Assembly: GCA_001596135.1 (NCBI GenBank)
Contig: CP014773.1
Location: 3,038,001-3,102,000 of the forward strand
Length of the DNA stretch: 64,000 nt
Source of the DNA: Mucilaginibacter sp. PAMC 26640
Lineage (GTDB): Bacteria > Bacteroidota > Bacteroidia > Sphingobacteriales > Sphingobacteriaceae
Direction: 5' to 3'
The notes below the pieces were generated by a model. The model saw nothing but the letters and a program-made list of their open reading frames with translations, was not told the DNA's origin and did not search any database. The number at the start of each line of letters is the position of its first letter. Position 1 is the stretch's first letter. A program made the position numbers and the translations under genes. This document shows, piece by piece, positions 11,184-21,501 of this stretch.

Positions 11184-12752
11184 ATGAGACATTATGCCTT
11201 TATTAGTTTCATTTTAACAGTTCTGTTTGTTCCTTATTTTGTTGAGGCACAAAAGAAAGCGGTTAACCCGGTTATCTATGCGGATGTACCGGATATGAGC
11301 ATGATTAGGGTCGGCGATGCCTACTATATGAGCAGCACCACTATGCACATGAGCCCGGGTGTACCCATAATGAAATCTAAAGATCTCATCAATTGGAAAT
11401 TGATCAGTTACGCTTATGACACGCTTGCAAATATAGACGCCCTTAACTTAACCAATGGTAAAAATACTTATGGCCGTGGTTCCTGGGCAAGTAGTCTCCG
11501 GTATCATGACGGTGTTTTTTATGTCACTACATTTGCCCAACCCACCGGTAAAACCCACGTATTCTCTACAAAAAATATCGAAAAAGGACCCTGGAAAGCT
11601 GTTTCGTTTGCCCCGGATTTGCATGATCACTCCCTGTTTTTTGATGACGATGGGAAAGTATTCATGATAACCGGGGGCGGGAAATTAAGATTAGTCGAAT
11701 TAAACGAAGATGTCTCGGGCATCAAACCGGGAGGCATTGACCAAACTCTTATTGAAAACGCCAGTTTGCCTTCCGGGAATAATGGAGGTTTGGGCGCCGA
11801 AGGCTCTCAATTGTTTAAGGTGAACGGCAAATACTACTTGTTCAACATCACCTGGCCGCGCGGTGGCATGCGCACAGTGGTCATACATCGTGCAGATAAA
11901 ATTACTGGCCCATACGAAGGTAGGGTAGCCTTACAGGACAAGGGTGTAGCCCAAGGCGGCCTCATTGATAAGCCAGACGGAACATGGTATGCATACCTCT
12001 TCCGGGATTTTGGTGCAGTAGGGCGCGTACCATATTTAGTACCTGTAAAATGGGAAGATAACTGGCCGGTTTTAGGCGTTAATGGGAAAGCCCCAGATAC
12101 GCTTGATTTGCCTTTCGGGAAAAGTTTAATACCCGGTATTGTGTCTTCTGATGAATTTACAAGAAAAAAAGGGGACCTCGCCTTACCACTCGTTTGGCAG
12201 TGGAACCATAATCCCGACAATAGCCTTTGGTCGGTTAACGCACGGAAAGGCTATCTGCGGCTTACGACAGGAAGGGTGGATACCAACTTTTTAATGGCCA
12301 GGAACTCCTTAACGCAACGAACCATAGGCCCGGTGTGTACAGGTTCGGTATCGCTTGATATTTCTCATATGAAAGACGGCGACTTTGCTGGCCTCGGTTT
12401 ACTTCAAAAAAACTACGGCCTTGTGGGCGTTAGAAAAGACGGAAAACACAAAATGATTGTAATGGTCAACGCCAGTACGGGCCGCCCTGTACAGGTGCAA
12501 ATTGTCGCGCTAAATCAAGAAAAAGTGTTCTTCAAAGCCGAGTGTGTTTTTACTGACCAAAGGGATACTGCAAAATTCTATTATAGCCTAGACGGGAAGC
12601 AATGGATCTCCTTTGGAACCCCATTGAAAATAGCATACACAATACCTCAATTTATGGGATATAGGTTTGCCCTATTCAATTATGCTGCAAAGAAACCAGG
12701 AGGATATACCGATTTTGACTATTTTCATATTACAGATAAAATTTCCAGGTAG
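11184..12752 (+). CDS. GH43 family beta-xylosidase/arabinofuranosidase with C-terminal concanavalin-like domain
   Basis: A 522-residue secreted enzyme (signal peptide to about residue 22, ending FVEAQ). The five-bladed GH43 propeller spans about 25-310: the catalytic base Asp lies in VIYADVPDMSM and the probable acid Glu in LGAEGSQLF. Residues about 330-520 form a jelly-roll resembling the GH43 C2/DUF1349 domain (ISHMKDGDFAGLGLLQ). It lies 33 bases after the GH51 gene and is probably co-transcribed, acting on xylo- or arabino-oligosaccharides. Confidence 0.88.
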   Translation: MRHYAFISFILTVLFVPYFVEAQKKAVNPVIYADVPDMSMIRVGDAYYMSSTTMHMSPGVPIMKSKDLINWKLISYAYDTLANIDALNLTNGKNTYGRGSWASSLRYHDGVFYVTTFAQPTGKTHVFSTKNIEKGPWKAVSFAPDLHDHSLFFDDDGKVFMITGGGKLRLVELNEDVSGIKPGGIDQTLIENASLPSGNNGGLGAEGSQLFKVNGKYYLFNITWPRGGMRTVVIHRADKITGPYEGRVALQDKGVAQGGLIDKPDGTWYAYLFRDFGAVGRVPYLVPVKWEDNWPVLGVNGKAPDTLDLPFGKSLIPGIVSSDEFTRKKGDLALPLVWQWNHNPDNSLWSVNARKGYLRLTTGRVDTNFLMARNSLTQRTIGPVCTGSVSLDISHMKDGDFAGLGLLQKNYGLVGVRKDGKHKMIVMVNASTGRPVQVQIVALNQEKVFFKAECVFTDQRDTAKFYYSLDGKQWISFGTPLKIAYTIPQFMGYRFALFNYAAKKPGGYTDFDYFHITDKISR

Positions 12753-13040
12753 TAGCGCTTGATCTATTTATTAGGTCAGGCAAATTGTAATCCTGCTAGT
12801 TATAAACCACTTTGGGTGATAAACAAGACATCTGATGGATAATTGTGAAGAAATGTGGGTTATTTTAACTTAGGTAATGAATAGCTTTATTATCAGTGCT
12901 TTATCTTGTGATCTAGTCAACTAATTATAAGTAAGAGCCGAATAAAAAATCTGTATTAACGGGGCACCATATGGATGGAATAGGCATAAACATCGTTGAG
13001 CTTGTCACAATTAATAAAACTAAGCCATAATTATAACATC

Positions 13041-14141
13041 ATGAATCGATCACAAAATAAATCAAAACTGTTTCTTGGGTTACCAATAATTTTATGCTCG
13101 CTTTTAGCCTGCAATTCGCCGGGTAATAAAGCAACCAATGCCTCGAATGATAGTACCAAAGTTAAATTCCTTACCAAGCCATTGATCAGTAACATTTACA
13201 CTGCTGACCCGTCTGCACACCTATTTGAGGGAAAGATTTACATTTATCCTTCGCATGATATTGATGCCGGGATAAAAGAAAATGACAACGGCGATCATTT
13301 TGCTATGAAGGATTACCATATCCTATCTATGGATAGCGTGGGTGGTAAGGTAACAGATGAAGGCGTAGGATTGGATATCAAAGATATACCGTGGGCAGGT
13401 CGGCAGCTTTGGGCACCGGATGCTGCCTACAAAGACGGCACATATTATCTGTATTTCCCGGTAAAAGATAGAAATGATGTGTTTAAGATTGGTGTAGCAA
13501 CCTCCAAAAGCCCAAGAGGTCCATTTAAGGCATTGCCGCAACCAATAGCCGGTAGTTATAGTATAGATCCTGCGGTTTTTACCGATACCGACGGTAGCTC
13601 ATATATGTACTTTGGCGGTATTTGGGGCGGACAACTGCAACGTTGGAACACTGGAAAATATGAAAGCGATGGGTCTAAAACTGATCTACAACAGGATGAT
13701 AGGCCGGCAATAAATTGCAGGGTAGTTAAACTTAAGGGCAATATGACCGAGTTTGATGGGGATGTAAAAGATGTAGTAATATTGGATAGTATTGGTAAGC
13801 CTTTGTTAGGTAAAGATCACAAGCGGAGATTTTTTGAAGGATCATGGATGCATAAATACCAGGGCAAATATTATTTCACCTACTCTACAGGCGATACGCA
13901 CTTGCTATGTTATGCAATTGGTGATAGCCCCGTTGGACCATTTACCTACAAAGGTATATTTATGAAACCCGTACAGGGATGGACCACACACCATTCCATC
14001 ATAGCAGTTAAAGGTAAATGGTATATATTTTACCACGATACGGAAATTTCGGGCAAAACGCATTTAAGAAATGTAAAAGTCACCAGCCTTGAACATGAAG
14101 CGGATGGGTCGATCAAACTAATTGATCCAATTATAAAATAG
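13041..14141 (+). CDS. GH43 family glycoside hydrolase, lipoprotein
   Basis: A 366-residue enzyme from the ATG at 13041, chosen because it gives a lipoprotein signal (SLLAC) directly; an upstream extension to 12996 has no signal. The catalytic base Asp is in YTADPSAHLF and the likely acid Glu in FFEGSWMHK. The single-domain GH43 propeller shares the SHDID...DHFAMKDYH pattern of Bacteroidota arabinan/xylan enzymes. The gap of 288 bases after the preceding GH43 suggests its own promoter, although the function is shared. Confidence 0.88.
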   Translation: MNRSQNKSKLFLGLPIILCSLLACNSPGNKATNASNDSTKVKFLTKPLISNIYTADPSAHLFEGKIYIYPSHDIDAGIKENDNGDHFAMKDYHILSMDSVGGKVTDEGVGLDIKDIPWAGRQLWAPDAAYKDGTYYLYFPVKDRNDVFKIGVATSKSPRGPFKALPQPIAGSYSIDPAVFTDTDGSSYMYFGGIWGGQLQRWNTGKYESDGSKTDLQQDDRPAINCRVVKLKGNMTEFDGDVKDVVILDSIGKPLLGKDHKRRFFEGSWMHKYQGKYYFTYSTGDTHLLCYAIGDSPVGPFTYKGIFMKPVQGWTTHHSIIAVKGKWYIFYHDTEISGKTHLRNVKVTSLEHEADGSIKLIDPIIK

Positions 14142-14524
14142 TAGCCTAAGCTTGCAATGCAAAAGTAGCTTGTTGCCAGCACTAATCATTACCATTAAAA
14201 ATCATGAGTTATTTCGAAAATGATATAAATTCATCCTTAGCCATAATCATTAAAATTTTGTTTTTAAAGGGGATAAATTGGACTAATAAGCCTGCTGCTA
14301 ACAAATTGCAACCGGCCAACCGGTTTATGGAAAGGAGTTGAAGTATTGATTTCAAGAGGCTTAACCAGGCTATTCCGGGCGCGTTATAACACTTTGTTAT
14401 GTAGGCAAAAAGACCATGCGCAATTAGTAATTGATATATTAATATGATCGAAAGTTTTACTTGATCAACGATTTGTCATTAACGACTTTTATAGCCCATC
14501 TTCAACAGGTTGTAAGCTACCTGA
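14142..14524. other. non-coding interval between convergent genes
   Basis: No credible ORF, repeat or strong hairpin terminator was found between the GH43 gene and the convergent DUF4260 gene. Confidence 0.5.
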
Positions 14525-14908
14525 TTATTTCACCTTTTCCCCCATCCAGCCCAAGCTGGTATGCTTAAAATCATCCGGAAACTTCAGGCCGTAACCCATC
14601 ATACGGTCAAATGAAGAATGGGCAACTAAAAGTAACCCACCCGTAATGAGTAGGTCTATGTGCATTATAAATCCGATAACTAGCAGGGCCAAAGCGATTG
14701 CACGGTGATGAAATACATTGTAAGTTACGGCCCCTATGCGGGTATTCACCAGGTAGCCCAGCATGGAAAGGTCAGGGCTGAAAAATAAAAACACCCATAT
14801 CCAAACGGGCATTCCCAGGTTATATCTGGATAAGAAATAAATAGCAACTGCTGTAATGGCTGCCTCTTCGATCTTAATAGTAAGGCCCATTGTTTTTTCC
14901 GGTTTCAT
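14525..14908 (-). CDS. DUF4260 family membrane protein
   Basis: A 127-residue protein with about four hydrophobic segments and the conserved features of DUF4260 (FFSPDLSMLGYL, YNVFHHRAIA, HSSFDRMMGYGLK). It is an inner-membrane protein of unknown function. The ATG at 14908 fits the family length. Just upstream, on the same strand, lies the tail of a Crp/Fnr regulator, which may once have governed or accompanied it. Confidence 0.85.
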   Translation of the reverse strand: MKPEKTMGLTIKIEEAAITAVAIYFLSRYNLGMPVWIWVFLFFSPDLSMLGYLVNTRIGAVTYNVFHHRAIALALLVIGFIMHIDLLITGGLLLVAHSSFDRMMGYGLKFPDDFKHTSLGWMGEKVK

Positions 14909-14969
14909 GACACTGATTTTTTGTTAGTTCAAACATAGTGCTTAAAAGCAAGTATGCTCTCGACAAAAA

Positions 14970-15085
14970 TCAAGAAACCTGTTTTCTTCTGATCCGGCCT
15001 AAGGTTTCGGGTGTCATTCCCAGCATAGAGGGCAGGTATTGCAACGGTACTCGGTTAAAGAGCTCCTGGTTTTCATTGAAATAAC
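14970..15085 (-). pseudogene. C-terminal remnant of a Crp/Fnr-family regulator
   Basis: On the minus strand, about 38 codons read YFNENQELFNRVPLQYLPSM and on to GMTPETLGRIRRKQVS and a stop. This is the winged-helix recognition region of Bacteroidota Crp/Fnr regulators; compare VPLHMVASYLGISRETLSRIRK in the intact gene at 33027. An in-frame stop lies just upstream and the nucleotide-binding domain is missing. It overlaps the non-coding 5' extension of the histidine kinase ORF. Confidence 0.65.
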
Positions 15086-15293
15086 TAACAACGGCAGATC
15101 AAGATTTTTCTATCATGCACAGGCATTGTATTCGCCATTTATACTATTTGCACTAAACGGCCGCTGGTACATCAATTCTGAAGGACTTGTTGTCAGAATG
15201 ATTTTAAAATACGTAAGAGTTCCCACAAGCAAATGCTTAACTTCAACAATTATCTTCGAAATCTTATCTTTACCAAACTATAAAAAGACATTA

Positions 15294-18200
15294 ATGACAA
15301 CAAGCGCCGAAGGCAGCGAGCAATTTTTATCGGGTGGTGGTGAGATGGGTAAATTGATCCGTTCTATGGACTGGTCAAAAACTGCGCTGGGACCAGTAGA
15401 AAGCTGGCCGCAGAGTTTGCGCACTTCGGTGAGTCTGTGTCTGTCATCGACCTTCCCGATCCTCATTGCCTGGGGACCAGAGACTATTCAGATCTACAAC
15501 GACAGTTACCGGCCGATCTGCGGCGAGATGCACCCGCGCTCAATGGGTATGAATTTCCGGGTCTGCTGGGAGTCTGCGCTGGAAGTGGTGGGTGATAAAT
15601 TCACCCGCGGGCAGCAGGGAGAAGGGACTTATATTACTGACCAGCGGATGTTCCTGGAACGTTACGGCTACCTAGAAGAGGCCTGGATGACCTTTTCTTT
15701 CGCGCCGATCCGTGATGAGTCGGGAGGCGTGGGCGGTATTTTTCACCCGATCACGGAAACAACCGAGAAAATGCTGGCAGGCAGGCGTACGCAGGTTTTA
15801 AAAGACCTGGGTGCGGTGATCAGTAAAGCTAAATCGGTGACTGAGATTGCCGATCTAACCAATGCGCAATACGAAAGCTACCAGCTGGATCTGCCCTTTA
15901 TGCTTTTCTACGAGTTATCGGGTGCGGAGGCAAAACTTGTCAGTTCCGCTGGAACTACTCATGCCGATGTCTTAACGCCGCCGGTCATCAGCCGCGCTGA
16001 AAGCCAATGGCCTTTGCAGCAGGTGATCAGTTCCGGGGAACTGCTTCAAGTAGAAGATTTGCAGGCGCTGTTTGGCGATTTTAGCAGCGGCCCTTATGAC
16101 ATTGCACCACATACCGCGATGATTCTGCCGGTCAGGATCTCGGGCAAGGCAGACTTGTTTGGCTTTATCATTGCCGGGGTTAGTGCCTGCCGCGCACTGG
16201 ATGAGGCCTATTTAAATTTTTACGAGCAGTTAGCGGGTACTTATAATACCGCGATCTCCAATGTTTATGCTTATGAGCAGGAACAGAAACGGGCTGAGGC
16301 GCTGGCAGAGATCGACCGTTCCAAGACGGCGTTTTTCAGCAACGTAAGCCATGAGTTCCGTACGCCTTTAACGTTGATGTTAGGGCCTTTAGAGGACCTA
16401 CTTCAAGCAGAGACCGACGAACATAAAAAAGCCCAGATCGACGCTACCCACCGCAATGCGATGCGGCTGCTGAAACTTGTTAATAATCTACTGGATTACA
16501 GCCGGGTGGAAGCCGGGCGGGTGCAGGCGGCTTATCAGGAACTGGATCTCAGCGAACTGACTACAGACCTGGCCAGCAGTTTCCGCTCGATCATCGAAAA
16601 GGCCGGCATGGAACTCCTGGTGGATTGTCAGCGTTTAACCAGCGACTTTTATGCAGATCGCCAGATGTGGGAAAAGATCGTACTCAATATATTATCTAAT
16701 GCATTTAAATATACGCTGGAGGGAACTATTTCAGTCAGTCTGAAGCAGGAAGGAAATTTCGCCCTGCTGGAAGTGAACGATACCGGTGTGGGGATTCCTG
16801 AAAAGGAACTACCACACATGTTTGAGCGTTTTCATCGCATAGAAAATTCAGCGGGCCGTACTCATGAAGGGACCGGTATCGGGCTATCCCTTGTCAACGA
16901 ATTGGTTCAATTACATGGCGGCGAGATCAGCGTCAGCAGTAATGAAGGTATCGGAAGTACATTTACGGTTAAGATCCCAACCGGAAAAGGACATTTGCCC
17001 GCCAACCAGGTTGTCGAAAGTACCCGCGATATTAATTTCTCAGCGGTAACTGCACCGTTTATACGAGAGGCGTACAGTCTGTTACAGGACGAGGCAGGGA
17101 ACGATTCAGCGGATGTGACGCAAACCGCCAGTGATGTGGTGAGCAGCCAGGATAACACCGTCAATAAAGAAACCAGTATCTTGGTGGTGGATGATAATGG
17201 TGACATGCGGGCTTACCTTAAAAGATTATTAGAACCCTATTTTACCGTAGATACTGCGAGCAACGGCGCGGAGGCGCTGGAACAAATAAAAGCTAAACTA
17301 CCATCATTGGTCCTAAGCGATGTGATGATGCCGGTAATGGATGGCAAAGCGCTTTTGAGGCAGATACGCCAAAACGAAGATACTTATCGGCTGCCGGTCA
17401 TTTTTTTATCGGCGCGTGCCGGTGAAGAAGCCAGGATTGACGGGCTGGAGGCAGGAGCAGATGATTATCTGGTCAAACCCTTTTCAGCGGCAGAGTTACT
17501 AACCAAAGTCCGGGCACAGATCAATATCAGCAAGGCGCGCGGCCTTGCTGAAGAGCAGCTGCGGAGTTTATTGACGGAAGCCCCGGTGGCTATGGCTATT
17601 TATCGCGGGCCAAGTCATGTCATCGAACTGGCTAACCAACGAATGCTCACCTATTGGGGACGTACCAGCGAGTCTACGGTCAAACGTCCACTGTTCGATG
17701 CCATTCCGGAACTTGACAGCCAAGGTTTCCGCGAGATCATGGACACGGTTTATCAAACTGGCGAGCGCTACGTAGCGTTTGAAGCCCCGGTTACGTTAAA
17801 CCGATTTGGAAAAGAAGGAACCGTTTATATCAACCTGACCATTGAGCCGCTAAAGGATGAAAACAAACTGATCAATGGTATGATCGCGGTAGCCTCAGAT
17901 GTTACGACCCAGGTGACCGCCCGTTTGGAATTGCAGAAAGCTGGCGACACACTTCAATTGGCGATGGACTCTGCGAATATGGGCTTTTACCGGATCACGC
18001 TGGCTACCGATCACTTGGAAGTATCGCCACGCGCGCGGATTATTCATGCAATATCTCCGGATGAAGTATTAAACTATGATAGCACGCTGCGGGTCGTTGT
18101 GCCTGAACACCGCGAGCGTTTCAGCGGGGCAATTGCGAAGGCGGTGGAAAACAAGGGCAGTTTTTGTGAGGATTACCAGATCCAACCCTTTGACGGCAGT

Positions 18201-18983
18201 AAGCGCCGCTGGCTAAATTCTACTGGCAAGGTCGAGCTGGACGTTAAAGGCGATGTCATCTCGGTGGTCGGGACGATCTTCGATATTACAGAAAGTAAGG
18301 AAGATGAGCTGCGCAAAAACGATTTTATCGGCATGGTCAGTCATGAGTTGAAAACGCCCTTGACGTCGTTGAGTGGCTTTTCACAAATGGGTTTAATGAA
18401 TGCAAAAAAGAAAGACGATGTTTTTAATGGTAATTTATTTGAAAAGGTAAATAGCCAGGTGCAAAAAATGAATACGCTAGTCAATGGCTTTTTAAATGTT
18501 TCCCGGTTGGATTCCGGAAAAATACACCTCAGCCTGCTCCCATTCGATTTGCGGGCGCTGATCAACGACGTTGTTGACGAAGTGAGTTTGACTGCAGGCG
18601 GACAAAGTTTTGAGGTTCATTGCGAAAAGATCAGCATCATCGCCGACCGAGATAAGATTGGTACCGTACTGACCAATTTGCTAAGTAACGCCGTTAAATA
18701 TGCCAAGAATAAAAAAGTAACCGTTAGTTGTACCTCAGATAAAACTAAAGTAACGGTCACCGTCAGCGATGAAGGCATTGGGATCAAAGCTGCCGATCTT
18801 CCCCATCTATTTGAGCGTTATTACCGCGTTGAGAATAGCCAGACGCAGCACATATCAGGTTTCGGAATCGGACTATACCTAAGCAAAGAGATTATCGAAA
18901 GACATAGCGGGCGAATTTGGGCTGAAAGCGAATTGGGTAAAAGCTCAGTGTTTTGTTTTACGCTGCCGTATGAAAAATCTTGA
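15294..18983 (+). CDS. hybrid sensor histidine kinase with two kinase modules and an internal receiver
   Basis: A 1229-residue cytoplasmic signalling protein. The ATG at 15294 (MTTSAEGSEQF) is preferred: the in-frame extension to 15039 runs over the Crp relic and has no homology-like content. Order: PAS-like sensor (about 1-160), GAF-like region (about 170-320), HisKA with His353 (SHEFRTPL) and HATPase (NDTGVGIPE), receiver with phospho-acceptor Asp676 (LSDVMMPVMDG), two PAS domains (about 740-1005), and a second HisKA with His1017 (SHELKTPL) and HATPase to the end. I see no membrane segments, so it senses an internal signal. Having two complete kinase modules around one receiver suggests an internal phosphorelay. 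It has no partner regulator beside it, so its output is unknown. Confidence 0.88.
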   Translation: MTTSAEGSEQFLSGGGEMGKLIRSMDWSKTALGPVESWPQSLRTSVSLCLSSTFPILIAWGPETIQIYNDSYRPICGEMHPRSMGMNFRVCWESALEVVGDKFTRGQQGEGTYITDQRMFLERYGYLEEAWMTFSFAPIRDESGGVGGIFHPITETTEKMLAGRRTQVLKDLGAVISKAKSVTEIADLTNAQYESYQLDLPFMLFYELSGAEAKLVSSAGTTHADVLTPPVISRAESQWPLQQVISSGELLQVEDLQALFGDFSSGPYDIAPHTAMILPVRISGKADLFGFIIAGVSACRALDEAYLNFYEQLAGTYNTAISNVYAYEQEQKRAEALAEIDRSKTAFFSNVSHEFRTPLTLMLGPLEDLLQAETDEHKKAQIDATHRNAMRLLKLVNNLLDYSRVEAGRVQAAYQELDLSELTTDLASSFRSIIEKAGMELLVDCQRLTSDFYADRQMWEKIVLNILSNAFKYTLEGTISVSLKQEGNFALLEVNDTGVGIPEKELPHMFERFHRIENSAGRTHEGTGIGLSLVNELVQLHGGEISVSSNEGIGSTFTVKIPTGKGHLPANQVVESTRDINFSAVTAPFIREAYSLLQDEAGNDSADVTQTASDVVSSQDNTVNKETSILVVDDNGDMRAYLKRLLEPYFTVDTASNGAEALEQIKAKLPSLVLSDVMMPVMDGKALLRQIRQNEDTYRLPVIFLSARAGEEARIDGLEAGADDYLVKPFSAAELLTKVRAQINISKARGLAEEQLRSLLTEAPVAMAIYRGPSHVIELANQRMLTYWGRTSESTVKRPLFDAIPELDSQGFREIMDTVYQTGERYVAFEAPVTLNRFGKEGTVYINLTIEPLKDENKLINGMIAVASDVTTQVTARLELQKAGDTLQLAMDSANMGFYRITLATDHLEVSPRARIIHAISPDEVLNYDSTLRVVVPEHRERFSGAIAKAVENKGSFCEDYQIQPFDGSKRRWLNSTGKVELDVKGDVISVVGTIFDITESKEDELRKNDFIGMVSHELKTPLTSLSGFSQMGLMNAKKKDDVFNGNLFEKVNSQVQKMNTLVNGFLNVSRLDSGKIHLSLLPFDLRALINDVVDEVSLTAGGQSFEVHCEKISIIADRDKIGTVLTNLLSNAVKYAKNKKVTVSCTSDKTKVTVTVSDEGIGIKAADLPHLFERYYRVENSQTQHISGFGIGLYLSKEIIERHSGRIWAESELGKSSVFCFTLPYEKS

Positions 18984-19361
18984 GCTGTACCAATTCAATA
19001 ATTAAGAGAAATTGTATAATTGAGGATTCGCCTGCGCGATTGGAGCTGTGAAAAGGAGGTTTTTAGCAAGGACGTACAATTGTTGAGCGCCCAATTGCTT
19101 ACTATGCGTACATTTAGCTAAATTAGAGATCGCTTTTTGAATCAAAACATGCGGAGTGTTGTTTTCATATCAATTGATAGGGGGATTATGCTCTCGTACA
19201 ACGGACACTATTCGACAATTTATAAATCAGCCAAAAAAGTAAGATTTAGCAAAAAGATGGCAAAGGAGTTGCATGGCTATCGAAAACAAAGGTGATACCA
19301 TTGTTAACGGAATTAATCAGTCCCGCCCACATTTTGTTAATCTCAAAAAGGAAAAATTCAA
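18984..19361. other. non-coding interval
   Basis: No credible gene, repeat or recognisable promoter was found between the histidine kinase and the DUF1810 gene. Confidence 0.45.
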
Positions 19362-19781
19362 ATGAGTATCGATAACCTGACACGTTTTTTAGACGCCCAG
19401 CAACGGGATTACGGTACTGCCTTAAAGGAGATTAAATCCGGACATAAACGCAGCCATTGGATGTGGTATATTTTTCCGCAGATCGCTGGGCTGGGATTTA
19501 GTGAAATGGCTAAAAGATATGCCATTGACGATATGGCGGAAGCTAAAGCATACCTGACGCACCCGGTGCTTGGCAAACGTATAAAGGAAATTTCTGCTGC
19601 GTTATTAGGTTTGGACAGCCATAATGCGACTCAGGTAATGGGCAAGCCCGATGACCTGAAGCTGCGCTCAAGCATGACGCTTTTTGCATTGGTCGAGGGA
19701 ACGGATTCTGTTTTCGACGCAGTGTTAAAAAAGTTCTTTGACGGTCAAAAAGATCCGGCCACTGTCCAACTGATATGTTAA
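19362..19781 (+). CDS. DUF1810 domain protein
   Basis: A 139-residue soluble protein with the family hallmarks (RFLDAQQRDYGTALKEI near the start, SHWMWYIFPQIAGLG, HPVLGKRI). Length and motif order match DUF1810. The function is not established. It is convergent with the Fpg-like gene, 25 bases away. Confidence 0.88.
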   Translation: MSIDNLTRFLDAQQRDYGTALKEIKSGHKRSHWMWYIFPQIAGLGFSEMAKRYAIDDMAEAKAYLTHPVLGKRIKEISAALLGLDSHNATQVMGKPDDLKLRSSMTLFALVEGTDSVFDAVLKKFFDGQKDPATVQLIC

Positions 19782-19806
19782 CGCGGCTAGAAATATTATA
19801 AAAACC

Positions 19807-20580
19807 TTACTCAAATAATTCCTGTCCTTGAGTGTAATAAGTTTTTCGTGAGGCTATTTTGGCCACAAGAATAGCCTCACCATTTGGTGTAATTTTGTGT
19901 TTGGGCAGGTGGACTTTTAGAAAATCCCGTTCCTTTTCAGTAATGGTATCAGGGAAGTTTTGGCGGATATGGGCTTCGGCTTCTGTCAAAACATCATTAA
20001 TGGATTTCGTCAGCATCCTGATTTTCGGCTCAGGAATTTTTCCGGCTATAGAAAAAGGCGAGAGTTTTGCGGCGTAAAGGATCTCGTCTGTATAGGCATT
20101 ACCTAACCCCTGCACCACCTTTCCCTCCTGTAAAACAGTTTTAATAGGTTTCATTATCCCCTTAAGCGCCTGATTCAGGTAGGCGTAATGCATATCCATA
20201 GCATCAGGGACTTTGGAAATTTCCGGATCAAGTGATAGGATAACCGCTTTTTGCCAATCAGTAACAGCCAGCCCGGTACCATCTGAAAACAGCAACTCAG
20301 CAATTGTAAACTTATTTTCGTTTTTGCCTTCGTACCATAGCATAGATCCATATAGCATCAACTGCAGGCTTAGAACATGGTGATTCGCAAATTTAAAATA
20401 TATTTGCTTGCCTATCCGGTTGATAGCAATTAGTTTATGCTTTTCAAGCGCGTCTTTAAATGCAGCTTCTGGTAATTTTAGCCTCCGAGGGACAAGAATG
20501 CTGATGTCGGTTAATGTTTTACCGACCAAACGGTCAGCAAGGTTAGTGCAAAATATATTCAGATCGGGTATTTCAGGCAT
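19807..20580 (-). CDS. Fpg/Nei-family DNA glycosylase lacking zinc-finger cysteines
   Basis: A 257-residue protein of the formamidopyrimidine glycosylase/endonuclease VIII family, which removes oxidised bases and nicks abasic sites. The N-terminus MPEIPDLNIF matches the family start, with Pro2 (catalytic nucleophile) and Glu3 present. The H2TH region (VQGLGNAYTDEILYAAKLSPF) is well kept. The C-terminal region (KITPNGEAILVAKIASRKTYYTQGQELFE) ends where the zinc finger would be but has no cysteine, like the zincless-finger branch of the family. A truncated near-copy lies at 48247-48929. Confidence 0.88.
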   Translation of the reverse strand: MPEIPDLNIFCTNLADRLVGKTLTDISILVPRRLKLPEAAFKDALEKHKLIAINRIGKQIYFKFANHHVLSLQLMLYGSMLWYEGKNENKFTIAELLFSDGTGLAVTDWQKAVILSLDPEISKVPDAMDMHYAYLNQALKGIMKPIKTVLQEGKVVQGLGNAYTDEILYAAKLSPFSIAGKIPEPKIRMLTKSINDVLTEAEAHIRQNFPDTITEKERDFLKVHLPKHKITPNGEAILVAKIASRKTYYTQGQELFE

Positions 20581-21090
20581 ATTTTATCGTTAATAGTAGT
20601 TTCTATTCTTAAAGCGATCCCGTTATTGTTTCAAAGGCATGACCTAGCTAAACTTCTACATTCGGTTGCAATGGCTAATCCAAACCCGGTAACGGATAAC
20701 TTCTCATCCATCAGCACAGAATTTAACATTGAAAACGAGAATTTGTGCTAAAGTACTTTCCCAAATCTAATTGTACAGAATTTAATTCGAATAAGTTCAA
20801 GAGTGCTTAGCGTATGTTGGCGATGATTTATTTTTAAATACATTTTTGAAAGGCGGACATCGGCAAGAACATACGTGTCACGGTGCCCCCAGGTATATAT
20901 AAACGACATTAAATAGGGAAATAAGATTAATATTAATTCATCCCCCAAAACGCTTCTTTTATTAGCTAACTTGACGAATGGTTAATCAATTAGTCCGTGA
21001 TCAGTTTCATAATAAATGCCGAATTTTAATATTTTTCACCATCTGATGCAAATGGCTTTTGAGGCATTTATATTGCTCCCCAACTGTTTG
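20581..21090. other. non-coding interval
   Basis: The only open frames are short and lack coding character. It probably holds the promoter of the Fpg-like gene on the minus strand. No repeat or RNA was recognised. Confidence 0.45.
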
Positions 21091-21501
21091 TTAGTCCAAT
21101 AGCAGAAACTTACGCTTATTCCATAGTCTATAGAAAGCTTTGCCATCTGAGAAACGATAGAAACGTGTTGATCGGATGTGTCCTGATTGCGGAACCATCA
21201 GTGTAACACAATGACCTGTAGGCAGATTTATTATTTGATGGATATCGGTTGCATTGACGAAATGTGATGTACCTGGTTCGCGCTCAACGTCGTTAATCAA
21301 CACTTTACCAAATTTAAGAGTATAAATGCGTTCGGTATAGCCGCCGCTTAAAATATGGGTTACAAAATCAAAAGGATGATCGTGCGGATCACCCATATCT
21401 GGGGCAGTAAATTCATTCAGGGAAGCCGCAAAAGGTAACCCATCGATGTGAAATTTCTTAAATACGCGTGATAGTTTTTCCGGTCTTATGGATAGTTTCA
21501 T
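21091..21501 (-). CDS. cupin-like protein of unknown function
   Basis: A 136-residue protein with a beta-barrel pattern like small cupins. HDHPFDF, followed by a glycine-rich GGYTERIY segment and a later HQIINL, could supply metal-binding histidines. The role is unknown; the fold is an inference from motifs. It is the last gene before the island boundary repeats. Confidence 0.6.
   Translation of the reverse strand: MKLSIRPEKLSRVFKKFHIDGLPFAASLNEFTAPDMGDPHDHPFDFVTHILSGGYTERIYTLKFGKVLINDVEREPGTSHFVNATDIHQIINLPTGHCVTLMVPQSGHIRSTRFYRFSDGKAFYRLWNKRKFLLLD

Noticed and set aside
15039..15293. 85-codon N-terminal extension of the hybrid histidine kinase
   Set aside because: It overlaps the minus-strand Crp/Fnr relic and has no domain-like content; the PAS-like sensor starts directly at the ATG at 15294.
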